Shown: positions 50,075 through 59,338, numbered from the stretch's first letter. The stretch: 64,000 nucleotides of DNA from Bradyrhizobium sp. AZCC 1719 (GCF_036924525.1 NZ_JAZHRU010000001.1:2137001-2201000), one strand, 5' to 3'. Translations and numbers: made by a program. The notes: a model not told the origin generated them from the letters alone.

Positions 50075-51088
50075 ATGCTGACCATGATCGGCAAGCGGCT
50101 GATGTTTGCGATTCCCTCTCTCATCGGGGTCGTGATCGTCACGTTCCTGCTGACGCGCGCGCTGCCGGGCGACCCGGCCGCCTATTTCGCCGGGCCCGCG
50201 GCGAGCAAGGAAGCCATCGAGCAGATCCGCAAGAAACTCGGCTTCGACAAGCCGCTGATCGAGCAGTTCTTCCGCTACACCAACGATCTCGCGCATGGCG
50301 ATTTCGGCAACTCGCTGACGACGGGCCAGCCGGTCGCGACCGAAATCCGCAACCGCCTGCCGGCGTCCGCCGAATTGACGCTGCTTGGTCTTATTGTTTC
50401 GATCGGAATCGCGATTCCACTGGGCGTGCTCGCCGCAACCCGCCCGGGCTCGTGGATCGACCATCTGTGCCGCGTCACTACGACGGCCGGCGTATCGCTG
50501 CCGGTGTTCTTCACCGGTCTCGTGCTGGTCTACGTGTTCTATTTCAGGCTCGGCTGGTCGCCCGCACCGCTCGGCCGGTTAGATGTGTTCTACAGTGCGC
50601 CGCCGACTGTGACCGGTCTCTATCTGATCGACGCCCTGATCGCGCGCGAGTTCGAGACGTTTCGTTCGGCGTTGAGCCAGCTCATCCTGCCGGCGGCGAC
50701 GCTGGCGATCTTCTCGCTGGCGCCGATCGCGCGCATGACGCGGGCCTCGATGCTGGCGGTGCTGGCGTCCGACTTCGTCCGCACCGCGCGCGCCAGCGGG
50801 CTTTCGCCGTCGACCGTGATCGTGACCTACGCGTTCCGCAACGCGATGCTGCCGGTCATCACCACGCTCAGCATGGTGTTCTCATTCCTGCTCGGCGCCA
50901 ACGTGCTGGTCGAGAAGGTGTTCGCCTGGCCCGGCATCGGCTCCTATGCGGTGGAAGCGCTGATCTCGTCGGACTTCGCGCCGGTGCAGGGTTTCGTGCT
51001 GACCATGGCGGTCATGTACGTGCTGCTCAATCTGGTCATCGACATTCTCTACGGCGTGATCGATCCGCGCGTGCGGCTTGAAGGGTGA
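50075..51088 (+). CDS. ABC permease, DppB type
   Basis: A 337-residue permease of peptide/nickel-type importers with six membrane segments. MLTMIGKRLMFAIPSLIGVV and FLLTRALPGDPAAYFAGP open it. The ATPase-contact (EAA) loop is MTRASMLAVLASDFVRTARA followed by SGLSPSTVIVTYAFRNAMLP. GGGAGAG lies 5 bases before the ATG. Paired with the DppC-type gene 9 bases on. Confidence 0.93.
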   Translation: MLTMIGKRLMFAIPSLIGVVIVTFLLTRALPGDPAAYFAGPAASKEAIEQIRKKLGFDKPLIEQFFRYTNDLAHGDFGNSLTTGQPVATEIRNRLPASAELTLLGLIVSIGIAIPLGVLAATRPGSWIDHLCRVTTTAGVSLPVFFTGLVLVYVFYFRLGWSPAPLGRLDVFYSAPPTVTGLYLIDALIAREFETFRSALSQLILPAATLAIFSLAPIARMTRASMLAVLASDFVRTARASGLSPSTVIVTYAFRNAMLPVITTLSMVFSFLLGANVLVEKVFAWPGIGSYAVEALISSDFAPVQGFVLTMAVMYVLLNLVIDILYGVIDPRVRLEG

Positions 51089-51097
51089 GGTTGGAAG

Positions 51098-51997
51098 ATG
51101 AGTAGCGTTGCGCCTGCCGTTGAACCTGCCGCTCCCACGCGTACCTCCGGCGTGGCTGCGATGTTCGAGCATGTCAGCTACGTGCTCGGCGAGAACCGCG
51201 TCACCGCCTTTGCTTTCGGTTTGCTCGTCATCATCCTGTTTGCCGCGATCTTCGGCCCCTACATCGTTCCCTACGATCCGCTCGCCAGCGATACCGCCGC
51301 GGCGCTGAAGCCGCCATCGGCGGCGCACTGGTTCGGCACCGACCAATTGGGCCGCGATATCTTCAGCCGCGTCATCGTCGCCACAAGGCTCGATACCTTC
51401 ATCGCGGTCGCCTCGGTGGCGCTGGTGTTCCTGATGGGCGGACTGGCCGGCATCGCCGCCGGCTATTTCGGCGGCTGGACCGACCGCATCGTCGGGCGCA
51501 TCGCCGACACCATCATGGCGTTTCCGCTGTTCGTGCTGGCAATGGGCATTGTGGCGGCGCTCGGCAATACCGTGCAGAACATCATCATCGCCACCGCGAT
51601 CGTGAACTTTCCGCTCTATGCCCGCGTGGCGCGGGCCGAGGCCAATGTCCGCCGCAACGCCGGCTTCGTGCAGGCGGCGCGGCTGTCCGGCAATGGCGAG
51701 ATGCGGATTCTCCTGGTCCACATCCTCCCCAACATCATGCCGATCATGATCGTGCAGATGTCGCTGACCATGGGCTACGCGATCCTCAACGCGGCCGGAC
51801 TTTCCTTCATCGGGCTTGGCGTGCGGCCGCCGACGGCGGAATGGGGCATCATGGTCGCGGAAGGCGCCACCTTCATGGTGTCGGGCGAATGGTGGATTGC
51901 GCTGTTTCCGGGTCTTGCGCTGATGATCGCGGTGTTCTGCTTCAACCTGCTCGGCGACGGCCTGCGCGACATCGTCGATCCGCAGCGGAGGACGTGA
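51098..51997 (+). CDS. ABC permease, DppC type
   Basis: A 299-residue partner permease. The N-terminal extension is followed by the first membrane segment (VTAFAFGLLVIILFAAIFGP), then HWFGTDQLGRDIFSRVIVATR, the DppC landmark. The coupling loop is YARVARAEANVRRNAGFVQAA. Nine bases after the DppB-type gene and separated by another repeat from the ATPase gene. Confidence 0.93.
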   Translation: MSSVAPAVEPAAPTRTSGVAAMFEHVSYVLGENRVTAFAFGLLVIILFAAIFGPYIVPYDPLASDTAAALKPPSAAHWFGTDQLGRDIFSRVIVATRLDTFIAVASVALVFLMGGLAGIAAGYFGGWTDRIVGRIADTIMAFPLFVLAMGIVAALGNTVQNIIIATAIVNFPLYARVARAEANVRRNAGFVQAARLSGNGEMRILLVHILPNIMPIMIVQMSLTMGYAILNAAGLSFIGLGVRPPTAEWGIMVAEGATFMVSGEWWIALFPGLALMIAVFCFNLLGDGLRDIVDPQRRT

Positions 51998-52023
51998 TGG
52001 CTGTCTCCACGCTCGCTGCTGCG

Positions 52024-52135
52024 CTCCCTCCCCCCTTGCGGGGGAGGGTTGGGGAGAGGGGTGGCCGCGGGAGAGATGGGAGTTTGTGGCTACCCCTCTC
52101 CCTGCCCCTCCCCCGCAAGGGGGGAGGGAATGAGA
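52024..52135. repeat. CTCCCCCGCAAGGGGGAG repeat inside the ABC operon (third copy)
   Basis: CCCTCCCCCCTTGCGGGGGAG and CTCCCCCGCAAGGGGGGAGGG face each other, with GGGGAGAGGGG / CCCCTCTCCC inside. It fills the gap between the second permease and ATPase genes. Confidence 0.85.
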
Positions 52136-52238
52136 GAATTGTGCCCAACTTACCGAATCTCTCCCGAAAATTATCCAATGAATTCAACCTCGTTCTACTT
52201 TGCATGGGGTTGTTTTCGAGATTTTTGCGGAGGTCGTC

Positions 52239-53954
52239 ATGACGGCCCAGCCTCTTCTCGACGTCAACGATCTCACCGTCGAATTCACCACGCGACGCGG
52301 CATCGTCAAGGCTGTGCAGCACGTCAACATCACCGTAGCCAAGGGCGAGACGCTCGGCATTGTCGGCGAATCCGGCTCCGGCAAGTCGGTGACATCCTAT
52401 GCCGTGATGCGGATCCTCGACCGCGCCGGCAGGATCGCCGACGGCTCGGTGATGTTTTCCGGCATCGACGTCAAGGCCGCGAGCGAGAACGAGATGCGCG
52501 ATTTGCGCGGTCGCGAAATCTCGATGATTTTCCAGAACCCGCGTGCGGCGCTGAATCCGATCCGGAAAGTCGGCGACCAGATCGAGGACGTGCTGCGCCA
52601 ACACGTGCAGAGCGCGGCGAACGACCGCGGCGAGAAGGCGATCGAGGCGCTGGAACAGGTCAAGATCGCCCGTCCGCGCGAGCGCTATCATGCCTATCCG
52701 TTCGAGCTTTCGGGCGGCATGTGCCAGCGCGTCGTGATCGCGCTGGCGCTGGCCTGCAATCCGCAGCTCCTGATCGCGGACGAGCCGACGACGGGACTCG
52801 ACGTCACCACGCAGAAGGCGGTGATGGATCTGATCGTCGAACTCACCAAGCGCCGGCATATGTCGACGATCCTGATCACGCACGATCTCGGGCTTGCCGC
52901 CGCCTACTGCGACCGCGTTGTCGTCATGGAGAAGGGTCGCGTGGTCGAGACCGCGAAGTCGGCGGATATTTTTGTAAAACCCGAGCATGCCTATACGAAG
53001 AAATTGATGCGCGCGACGCCGAGGCTCGGGGTGTCGCTGCGGGATCTGCTTCCGGAGGAGGAGACCTTAGCCTCTCCCCGACCATCCGCTGTCGTGGCCG
53101 GGCTTGCCCAGAGTGCGAAGCCTCTTCTCTTCGTCGAAAAACTCGTCAAGGAATACCCGCGCCAGGGCGCAAGCGCGGTGCTGTCAAAACTGTTCTCCCG
53201 CAAGCCGCCGGTGGAAGCAGAGGTCTTTCGCGCCGTTGACGGCATCAGCTTCACCGTCGGTCATGGCGAGAGCGTCGGCCTCGTCGGCGAATCCGGCTGT
53301 GGCAAATCGACCACGTCGATGATGGTGATGCGGCTATTGGACCAGACCTCGGGCCGCATCGTCTTCGACGGCGAGGAGATCGGCGCCATCCTGCCCCAGG
53401 CCTTTGCGCGGTTGCCGCTGCGCAAGAGCATCCAGATGGTGTTCCAGGATCCGACCGACAGCCTCAACCCGCGCTTCACGGCGGCACGCGCCATTGCCGA
53501 TCCGCTTCTGCAGCTCGGCGATATCAGGGGACGCGATGCGTTGCGCGCCCGCTGCGAGGAACTCGCCGGCCTGGTCGGCCTTCCCGTCAATCTGCTCGAT
53601 CGCTTTCCACATCAATTGTCCGGCGGCCAAAAGGCCCGCGTCGGCATCGCGCGCGCGATCGCGCTGCATCCCAAACTCGTGATCCTTGACGAGCCGACGG
53701 CGGCGCTCGACGTCTCCGTTCAAGCCGTCGTGCTCAATCTGCTGCAGGATCTGAAAGCGTCGATGGGCATGAGCTATTTGTTCGTGTCGCATGATCTGAA
53801 TGTGGTGCGTCTGCTTTGCGATCGTGTCATCGTGATGCGGGCGGGACGAATCGTCGAGCAGGGTCCATCCGAACGCGTGCTCGGCGATCCGCAGGACGCC
53901 TATACAAAGGAATTGCTGACGGCGATCCCGCATCCGCCGTTGCCGGTTCACTAG
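52239..53954 (+). CDS. Fused double ATPase of the peptide-type ABC importer (DppD-DppF)
   Basis: A 571-residue protein with two complete ABC domains. First: Walker A GESGSGKSVTS, signature LSGGMCQRV, Walker B LLIADEPTTGLD. Second (from about residue 290): GESGCGKSTTS, LSGGQKARV, LVILDEPTAALD. Both halves carry the oligopeptide-type tail regions. TGCGGAGG lies upstream of the ATG giving MTAQPL. It energises the two permeases before it and is followed 19 bases later by the atzG-like gene. Confidence 0.93.
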   Translation: MTAQPLLDVNDLTVEFTTRRGIVKAVQHVNITVAKGETLGIVGESGSGKSVTSYAVMRILDRAGRIADGSVMFSGIDVKAASENEMRDLRGREISMIFQNPRAALNPIRKVGDQIEDVLRQHVQSAANDRGEKAIEALEQVKIARPRERYHAYPFELSGGMCQRVVIALALACNPQLLIADEPTTGLDVTTQKAVMDLIVELTKRRHMSTILITHDLGLAAAYCDRVVVMEKGRVVETAKSADIFVKPEHAYTKKLMRATPRLGVSLRDLLPEEETLASPRPSAVVAGLAQSAKPLLFVEKLVKEYPRQGASAVLSKLFSRKPPVEAEVFRAVDGISFTVGHGESVGLVGESGCGKSTTSMMVMRLLDQTSGRIVFDGEEIGAILPQAFARLPLRKSIQMVFQDPTDSLNPRFTAARAIADPLLQLGDIRGRDALRARCEELAGLVGLPVNLLDRFPHQLSGGQKARVGIARAIALHPKLVILDEPTAALDVSVQAVVLNLLQDLKASMGMSYLFVSHDLNVVRLLCDRVIVMRAGRIVEQGPSERVLGDPQDAYTKELLTAIPHPPLPVH

Positions 53955-53973
53955 AAACTAGAATGGAAGCGAA

Positions 53974-54156
53974 ATGGCCGCCGATCCCCTGGACGATTAC
54001 ATCGATGCCGTCGCCAAGGCGCTGGCGCTGCCGGTCGAGGAAGCCTGGCGTCCTGCCGTGCGAGCGAACCTCGAAGTGTCGCTGAGGCTGGCGCGGTTGG
54101 TCGATGAATTCCCGCTGCCGGACGAGACCGAGCCGGCCAGCGTCTACACAGCGTGA
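53974..54156 (+). CDS. atzG: DUF4089 small amidase subunit (AtzG/HpxX-like)
   Basis: A 60-residue helical protein (PLDDYIDAVAKALALPVEEA, then WRPAVRANLEVSLRLARLVD) of DUF4089, the GatC-like small subunit that wraps and stabilises an AtzE-type amidase. It lies 7 bases before that amidase gene, the fixed order in both atz and hpx clusters. Very short but complete. Confidence 0.88.
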   Translation: MAADPLDDYIDAVAKALALPVEEAWRPAVRANLEVSLRLARLVDEFPLPDETEPASVYTA

Positions 54157-54163
54157 TAAGGCC

Positions 54164-55561
54164 ATGACAGCAAACACTGACGGGCTATCGGCCCAACAAA
54201 TCGCGCAGGCCGTCGCAGGCGGCAAGCTATCCGCCATCGACGCGACCGAAGCCGCACTGGCGCGAATCGCTAAGTATGATTCCGTGCTGAACTCGTTTAC
54301 CGACATCACCGCCGATCGCGCACGCGCGAAAGCCCGCGCGGTCGATGCCGCCATCGCCGCCGGCCAGAACGCCGGACCGCTTGCCGGCGTGCCGTTCGCG
54401 GTGAAGAACCTGTTCGACGTGAAGGGCCTCGCCACCCGCGCCGGATCGAAGATCAACCGCGATCTCGCCCCGTCACCGCGCGACGCCACGCTGATCGAGC
54501 GCATGGAAGCGGCCGGCGCCGTGCTGGTCGGCGCGCTCAACATGGGCGAATATGCCTATGACTTTACCGGCGAGAACGTGCATGACGGCCCGTCGCGCAA
54601 TCCGCACGATCCGACGCGGATGACCGGCGGCTCGTCGGGCGGCTCTGGCAGTGCGGTCGGCGGTGCGCTCGTTCCGATCGCGTTGGGGTCGGACACCAAC
54701 GGATCGATCCGCGTGCCGTCGTCGTTCTGCGGCGTCTTCGGCGTGAAGCCGACCTATGGCCGGCTGTCGCGCGCGCGCTCGTTTCCCTTTGTCGCAAGCC
54801 TCGATCATCTGGGTCCCTTGGCGCGTAATGTCGGCGATCTCGCGCTGGCCTATGATGCGATGCAGGGCCCCGACGCTGACGACGCAGCCTGCACGATGCG
54901 GCCGGTTGAACCGGTTACGCCGCTATTGGCCCAGGGTATCGACGGCCTGCGGGTCGCGGTAGCCGGCGGGTATTTTCAGAAGAACGTCTTTCCGGAAGCG
55001 GTCGAGGCGGTGGCGCGCATCGCCAAGGCGCTGAACGCGACCAGGACGATCGAGATCCCCGAGGCCGCGCGCGCCCGCGCCGCGGCTTACGTCATCACCA
55101 CGACCGAGGGTGCGTCGCTGCATCTTGATCGCCTGCGCCAGCGCCCAAACGATTTCGATCCCGCCGTGCGTGACCGCCTGATTGCGGGTGCGATGGTCCC
55201 GGCGCCGCTGGTCGACCGCGCGCAAAAATTCCGCCGCTGGTATCGGGCAAGGGTGCTGGAGCTGTTCAAGTCGGTGGACGTGATCATCGCACCGGCGACG
55301 CCCTGCATCGCGCCCAGGCTCGGCCAGGTAACCTTTGCGCTCGACGGCGTCGAACTGCCGGTGCGCGCCAATATCGGCATCCACACCCAGCCGATTTCGT
55401 TCATCGGCCTGCCCGTTGTCGCGGTGCCCGTTCCGCTGGAGCCGATGCCGATCGGCGTGCAGATCATCGCGGCGCCCTGGCGGGAAGACATCGCGCTGCG
55501 GGTTGCGCATGCGCTGGAGCGGATGGGTGCCGCCGCAGCGCCTGCGCCGAGAGGATTGTAA
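54164..55561 (+). CDS. atzE: AtzE/HpxY-family amidohydrolase
   Basis: A 465-residue amidase-signature enzyme. The Ser-cisSer-Lys triad is visible: K81 in [12 protein letters not shown], serines 157-158 in [14 protein letters not shown] and nucleophile S181 in [16 protein letters not shown]. In the atz pathway AtzE with AtzG deaminates 1-carboxybiuret; in hpx clusters the relative is linked to oxalurate. The neighbours here (DUF4089, HpxZ-like, allophanate hydrolase) favour a carboxylated urea derivative. AAGG precedes the ATG. Confidence 0.88.
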   Translation: MTANTDGLSAQQIAQAVAGGKLSAIDATEAALARIAKYDSVLNSFTDITADRARAKARAVDAAIAAGQNAGPLAGVPFAVKNLFDVKGLATRAGSKINRDLAPSPRDATLIERMEAAGAVLVGALNMGEYAYDFTGENVHDGPSRNPHDPTRMTGGSSGGSGSAVGGALVPIALGSDTNGSIRVPSSFCGVFGVKPTYGRLSRARSFPFVASLDHLGPLARNVGDLALAYDAMQGPDADDAACTMRPVEPVTPLLAQGIDGLRVAVAGGYFQKNVFPEAVEAVARIAKALNATRTIEIPEAARARAAAYVITTTEGASLHLDRLRQRPNDFDPAVRDRLIAGAMVPAPLVDRAQKFRRWYRARVLELFKSVDVIIAPATPCIAPRLGQVTFALDGVELPVRANIGIHTQPISFIGLPVVAVPVPLEPMPIGVQIIAAPWREDIALRVAHALERMGAAAAPAPRGL

Positions 55562-55563
55562 GC

Positions 55564-55977
55564 ATGGAGATCGATCTTCCCGACGTGCTCACCGAAGTCA
55601 CCGCGCAGTTCGAACGTTACGAAAAGGCGCTGGTGTCGAACGACGTGGCGGTGCTGGACGAATTGTTCCGTAACGATCCCCGCACGCTGCGCTATGGCAT
55701 CGGCGAAAATCTCTACGGCTACGACGCCATCATGGCGTTCCGCGCCGCGCGCTCGCCGGTCGGGCTGATGCGGCGAACCGACAAGACCGTGATCACGACC
55801 TATGGCCGCGATACCGCCGTGGCCTCCACGCTGTTCTATCGCGACGGCGCACCCGGAAAGGTCGGGCGGCAGATGCAAACCTGGATACGGTTTCCCGAAG
55901 GTTGGAAGATCGTTGCGGCCCATGTCAGCATCATCGACGAGCCCAAATCTTCTGAGCAAATGGATCAAAAGGCATGA
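55564..55977 (+). CDS. hpxZ: HpxZ/AtzH-like protein (DUF3225, NTF2-like fold)
   Basis: A 137-residue protein: [20 protein letters not shown], then [20 protein letters not shown] and [13 protein letters not shown] are family landmarks. HpxZ belongs to the oxalurate cluster; AtzH is its counterpart in the triazine pathway, reported to convert the dicarboxyurea made by AtzE to allophanate. Starts 2 bases after the amidase stop and overlaps the regulator start (ATGA). The catalytic role here is by analogy. Confidence 0.87.
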   Translation: MEIDLPDVLTEVTAQFERYEKALVSNDVAVLDELFRNDPRTLRYGIGENLYGYDAIMAFRAARSPVGLMRRTDKTVITTYGRDTAVASTLFYRDGAPGKVGRQMQTWIRFPEGWKIVAAHVSIIDEPKSSEQMDQKA

Positions 55978-56678
55978 GTCTGGAAGATCTTCCGGAAGCC
56001 ACGGTTCGCCGCGTCGATCGCCCTTCGTCGCAGCGGGACAAGGTCACGCGCGCCGAAGAACTGCGGCTGCAGCTCGCCGATGAGATCGTGCGCGGCGTGC
56101 TGCCGCCGGGATCGGCGCTCGACGAGAGCGATATCGCCCGGCGCTTTGCCGTGTCGCGCACGCCGGTGCGCGAGGCGCTGCGACAGCTCGTGGCAAGCGG
56201 CCTCGTGGAAGCCCGCGCACATCGCGGCGCCGTGGTGGCGCAGCCCTCACTGGACCGCCTGACCGAGATGTTCGAGGCGATGGCGGAGCTGGAAGCGCTG
56301 TGCGCGGGGCTCGCGGCCGAACGGATGCCGCCGGGGGATCGCCAGAAGCTGGAAGCGATCCACGAGGAATTGCGGGTGCTGAGCCATGCCGGCAATCCGG
56401 AACGCTTTCACGCGGTCAACGAGCGCTTTCACAACGCGATCTATGCCGGTTCGCAGAACAGCTACATCGCCGAGATGACGCTGGCGACACGGGTGCGCGT
56501 GCAGCCATTCCGCCGCGCCCAATTCCGCAATCTCGGGCGGCTGGCAAAATCGCACGCCGAGCACGACCGCGTGGTGGTCGCGATCATGCGCGGCGACAAG
56601 GCCGGCGCGGCGGCGGCGATGCGCGCGCATATCGAGCTGGTGCGCGGGGAGTATGAAATTTACGCGGTGTCGGTGTAG
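55974..56678 (+). CDS. GntR-family regulator (FCD type) of the ureide cluster
   Basis: A 234-residue regulator. The N-terminal winged helix (about residues 25-90) has [20 protein letters not shown] and [20 protein letters not shown]. The C-terminal FCD ligand domain (about 95-230) has a metal-binding histidine set ([29 protein letters not shown]). The start overlaps the hpxZ stop, so it is co-expressed with the enzymes. Such regulators usually bind a pathway acid and release TTGT-like dyads; related sites lie before both operons. Confidence 0.88.
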   Translation: MSLEDLPEATVRRVDRPSSQRDKVTRAEELRLQLADEIVRGVLPPGSALDESDIARRFAVSRTPVREALRQLVASGLVEARAHRGAVVAQPSLDRLTEMFEAMAELEALCAGLAAERMPPGDRQKLEAIHEELRVLSHAGNPERFHAVNERFHNAIYAGSQNSYIAEMTLATRVRVQPFRRAQFRNLGRLAKSHAEHDRVVVAIMRGDKAGAAAAMRAHIELVRGEYEIYAVSV

Positions 56679-56683
56679 GCGCT

Positions 56684-56770
56684 CGTCATTGCGAGGAGCG
56701 AAGCGACGAAGCAATCCATCGTTCCGCATACGCGGAGGGGTGGATTGCTTCGCTTCGCTCGCAATGACGG
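56684..56770. repeat. Interspersed palindromic repeat, CGTCATTGCGAG family (copy 3)
   Basis: CGTCATTGCGAGGAGCGAAGC...GAAGCAATCCA pairs with TGGATTGCTTC...GCTTCGCTCGCAATGACGG. It lies between the convergent gntR and atzF genes. Confidence 0.9.
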
Positions 56771-56771
56771 C

Positions 56772-58580
56772 TCAAGCCGCCGCCTTCTCCGCCATGAACG
56801 CGCGCCAGCCGCCATAGGCTGAAATATCGCGCGCGCCGTTGATGGCTGCGGGCTCGACCAGAAATCCCTTCACGCCCCTTCCGTTGGCGAGCCGTATCGT
56901 GCCGATGCCGAGCGGCGGCGGGATCGCGGCGACGAATTTGCCGAAGGCTGTCGCCGACAGCGCCCATAGCTCCAGCTTGATCGAATGTCCCGCGCCTTGC
57001 TCCACGCGCAGCATGCCGGGTTTCGGCGGCACTGTGTCGAGCGCGTAGAGCTTGTAGTCCGGCGCGGTCGTGGTCGCCTCGATCAGGCGTCCACCGAGGG
57101 CCTGCAGCTCGCCGTTGAGCGCCATGCCGGAGAGATGCGCGCCGACCACTGCGAGGGTGATCTCGTCGCCATCCGCGGCTGCCGGCAACGGAGCGAGCGG
57201 TGGCGGCGTCAACCCCCTGGCTCCCACCTTCAATTTGGTATCGGCATGAAACACGCGGCCGATGCTGGCGAGCTGTGTGTCGCGTCCTGCGGGCGCCAAT
57301 AGCGTGATGCCGAACGGGATGCCATCCGCGCGCATCGCTGCCGGCAGCGCGAGGCCGCAGAGGTCGAGCAGGTTGACGAAATTGGTGTAAGTGCCGAGCC
57401 GGCTGTTGAGCTCGATCGGATTGGCCAGCACCTGCGCGGTCGAATAGGCGGTCGGCGCCGTCGGCAGCACCATCGCGTCGAAATGGGTAAAGCTGCGCTC
57501 GGCTGTGCGCCGCAGCGCCTGCAGCCGATAGAGTGAGGCAAAGGTGTCGGCGGCGGTCAGCCGCGCGCCTGCGGCGGTGATTTCGCGGGTCACCGGATGA
57601 ATCGAATCCGGCGAGGATGCCAGGAGGTCGCGGATGACAAGGTATCGCTCGGCGACCCACGGGCCTTCGTAAAGCAGCCGCGCGGCCTCATAAAAGGGTT
57701 CGAGGTCGAATTCGACCAGCGTGGCGCCAAGCTGCGTCCAGCGCTTGAGCGCCTCGCCATAGGCTTTCTCGGAAGCCGCGTCGCCGAAGAAGATCAATTG
57801 GCCATTGCGCGGCACGCCAAGCCGGAGTTTTTCGGGAAACGCGGACATCCGTCCTAACGGCCGATCGCGCGAATACGGATCGGCGCCATCGGCGCCCACC
57901 ATCGCAGCCAGCGCGGTCATTGCGTCGTCGACCGTGAGCGAGAATACCGAAATGCAGTCCAGCGTGCGGCAGGCCGGGACGAGCCCGGCGTTGGAGATCA
58001 TGCCGAGGCTCGGCTTCAGCCCTACGATGTTGTTAAGCATCGCCGGCACGCGGCCAGAACCCGCGGTGTCGGTGCCGAGCGCCAGCGGCACGAGGCCTGC
58101 GGAAACCGCGACTGCCGAGCCCGAACTCGACCCGCCTGGAACGAGATCGGCGCGGATCGGATTGACGGGAATCCCGTAGGGCGAGCGGACGCCGACCAGG
58201 CCGGTCGCGAACTGGTCGAGATTGGTCTTGCCGATAATGATGGCGCCGGCCGCCCGCAGTTTTGCGACCGCCGTCGAGTCCTGCACGGGCGAATAGGAAA
58301 AGGCCGGGCAGGCGGCCGTGGTCGCTAAGCCCAGCGCGTCGATATTGTCCTTCACTGCAACCGGGACGCCGAGCAGCGGAAGCAATGCCGCATCTTTCGA
58401 GGCCAGTGCTTCGGCCTCCGCCACCGCATCCTTCTCGTCGCGCAGGCTGATGAACACGGCGGGATCATTATGGGCGCGGATGCGCTGATAGCTGCGCGCG
58501 ACGGTTTGCGCCGGGGTGATCGCGCCGGCGCGGTGCGCGGCGACGATGGCGGCAACGGTTTCGGGCGCGTCGGACCCCAT
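56772..58580 (-). CDS. atzF: Allophanate hydrolase (AtzF-like)
   Basis: A 602-residue two-domain enzyme. The amidase domain (1-450) has K77 in PVAVKDNIDALG, serines 151-153 in PGGSSSGSAVAVS and nucleophile S175 in GTDTAGSGRVPA. The C-terminal domain (about 465-600) is the allophanate-hydrolase-specific part that removes CO2, with GVKGFLVEPAAINGARDISAYGG-like ending. Length equals that of known AtzF. It makes ammonia and CO2 from allophanate, the end of the route started by AtzE. GGAG precedes the ATG; a tandem 16-base repeat lies upstream. Confidence 0.92.
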   Translation of the reverse strand: MGSDAPETVAAIVAAHRAGAITPAQTVARSYQRIRAHNDPAVFISLRDEKDAVAEAEALASKDAALLPLLGVPVAVKDNIDALGLATTAACPAFSYSPVQDSTAVAKLRAAGAIIIGKTNLDQFATGLVGVRSPYGIPVNPIRADLVPGGSSSGSAVAVSAGLVPLALGTDTAGSGRVPAMLNNIVGLKPSLGMISNAGLVPACRTLDCISVFSLTVDDAMTALAAMVGADGADPYSRDRPLGRMSAFPEKLRLGVPRNGQLIFFGDAASEKAYGEALKRWTQLGATLVEFDLEPFYEAARLLYEGPWVAERYLVIRDLLASSPDSIHPVTREITAAGARLTAADTFASLYRLQALRRTAERSFTHFDAMVLPTAPTAYSTAQVLANPIELNSRLGTYTNFVNLLDLCGLALPAAMRADGIPFGITLLAPAGRDTQLASIGRVFHADTKLKVGARGLTPPPLAPLPAAADGDEITLAVVGAHLSGMALNGELQALGGRLIEATTTAPDYKLYALDTVPPKPGMLRVEQGAGHSIKLELWALSATAFGKFVAAIPPPLGIGTIRLANGRGVKGFLVEPAAINGARDISAYGGWRAFMAEKAAA

Positions 58581-58601
58581 GGCGGCAAAACTCCAGCGAG
58601 C

Positions 58602-58633
58602 AAAGGTTACCCGGACTAAAGGTTACCCGGACT
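58602..58633. repeat. Exact tandem 16-base repeat upstream of atzF
   Basis: AAAGGTTACCCGGACT occurs twice without spacer, 22 bases before the atzF start codon. It may be a replication-slippage duplication or a pair of protein sites in the leader. Confidence 0.7.
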
Positions 58634-58650
58634 GAAGCAAGCGATGTGCC

Positions 58651-58662
58651 ATTGTGTACAAT
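58651..58662. promoter_or_regulatory. Candidate GntR operator upstream of atzF
   Basis: ATTGTGTACAAT has ATTGT / ACAAT arms around GT and matches TTTGTATGCAAT at 47813-47824 in 9 of 12 positions. It lies about 70 bases before the atzF start. This form (TTGT-N2-ACAA) is usual for FCD-type GntR regulators. Inference from two sites only. Confidence 0.45.
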
Positions 58663-58804
58663 CGCTTAGTCGAGCCAACGCTCAAATATAGATTTGTAAT
58701 TTCATGTGCTTACGAGGCGACTGCGCATGCCATGAGCGCAGGCCGTAGCCGGGCGACTGCCTAAAACTTAGGCGATTCAGCCCAAGGCGCGGCGCCGGCC
58801 GCGC

Positions 58805-59338
58805 TCAGGTGAAGTCCGAGAGTATCTGCAGCAGTTTCTCCCGGTTCTCCTTGCCGATCTTCTCGGCCACATGGCGCTCATGTTCGGCGGCAAGCCGCTT
58901 GAACTGCGCCAGCGCCGTCCGGCCGCGCGCGGTCAGGTGCAGCGCGTGGGAGCGCCGGTCGGCGGCGGATTTGACGCGGCTGACGAGATCGCGCTCTTCA
59001 AGACTGTCCAGGAGGTGCACCAGCCGGGCGCGCTCGATGCCGAGCCGTTTTGCAACAGCCATCTGGCTCAGGCCAGGATTGGCCCCGATCACCGTCATCA
59101 CAGAATACTGCGTCGGCCGGATATCGACGGCGCCGAGCGTGCGAATGAAATCCTGAAAAATCCAGATCTGAAAGCGCCGCACCGCATAGCCGGCGTGGCC
59201 CGCCAGCGCGTCGAGACCGATTTCGCCGTTCATCAGATCGCTGTGCGCGTTGCCGTTTTCGCTTCGCGTGCGGCCGGGGCGCGGCCGAATACCAGCGCGT
59301 GACTTGGCAATTCTGGGTGCCTGACTGTTCCTCGCCAT
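58805..59338 (-). CDS. MarR-family regulator, divergent from feruloyl-CoA synthase
   Basis: A 177-residue regulator with a basic N-terminal tail and a MarR winged helix: RPTQYSVMTVIGANPGLSQ, recognition helix MAVAKRLGIERARLVHLLDSLEE, wing VKSAADRRSHALHLTARG. AAGGGAA precedes the ATG. It diverges from the feruloyl-CoA synthase gene, like CouR/FerR-type repressors that are released by the CoA thioester. The intervening 114 bases hold strong palindromes. Confidence 0.85.
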   Translation of the reverse strand: MARNSQAPRIAKSRAGIRPRPGRTRSENGNAHSDLMNGEIGLDALAGHAGYAVRRFQIWIFQDFIRTLGAVDIRPTQYSVMTVIGANPGLSQMAVAKRLGIERARLVHLLDSLEERDLVSRVKSAADRRSHALHLTARGRTALAQFKRLAAEHERHVAEKIGKENREKLLQILSDFT

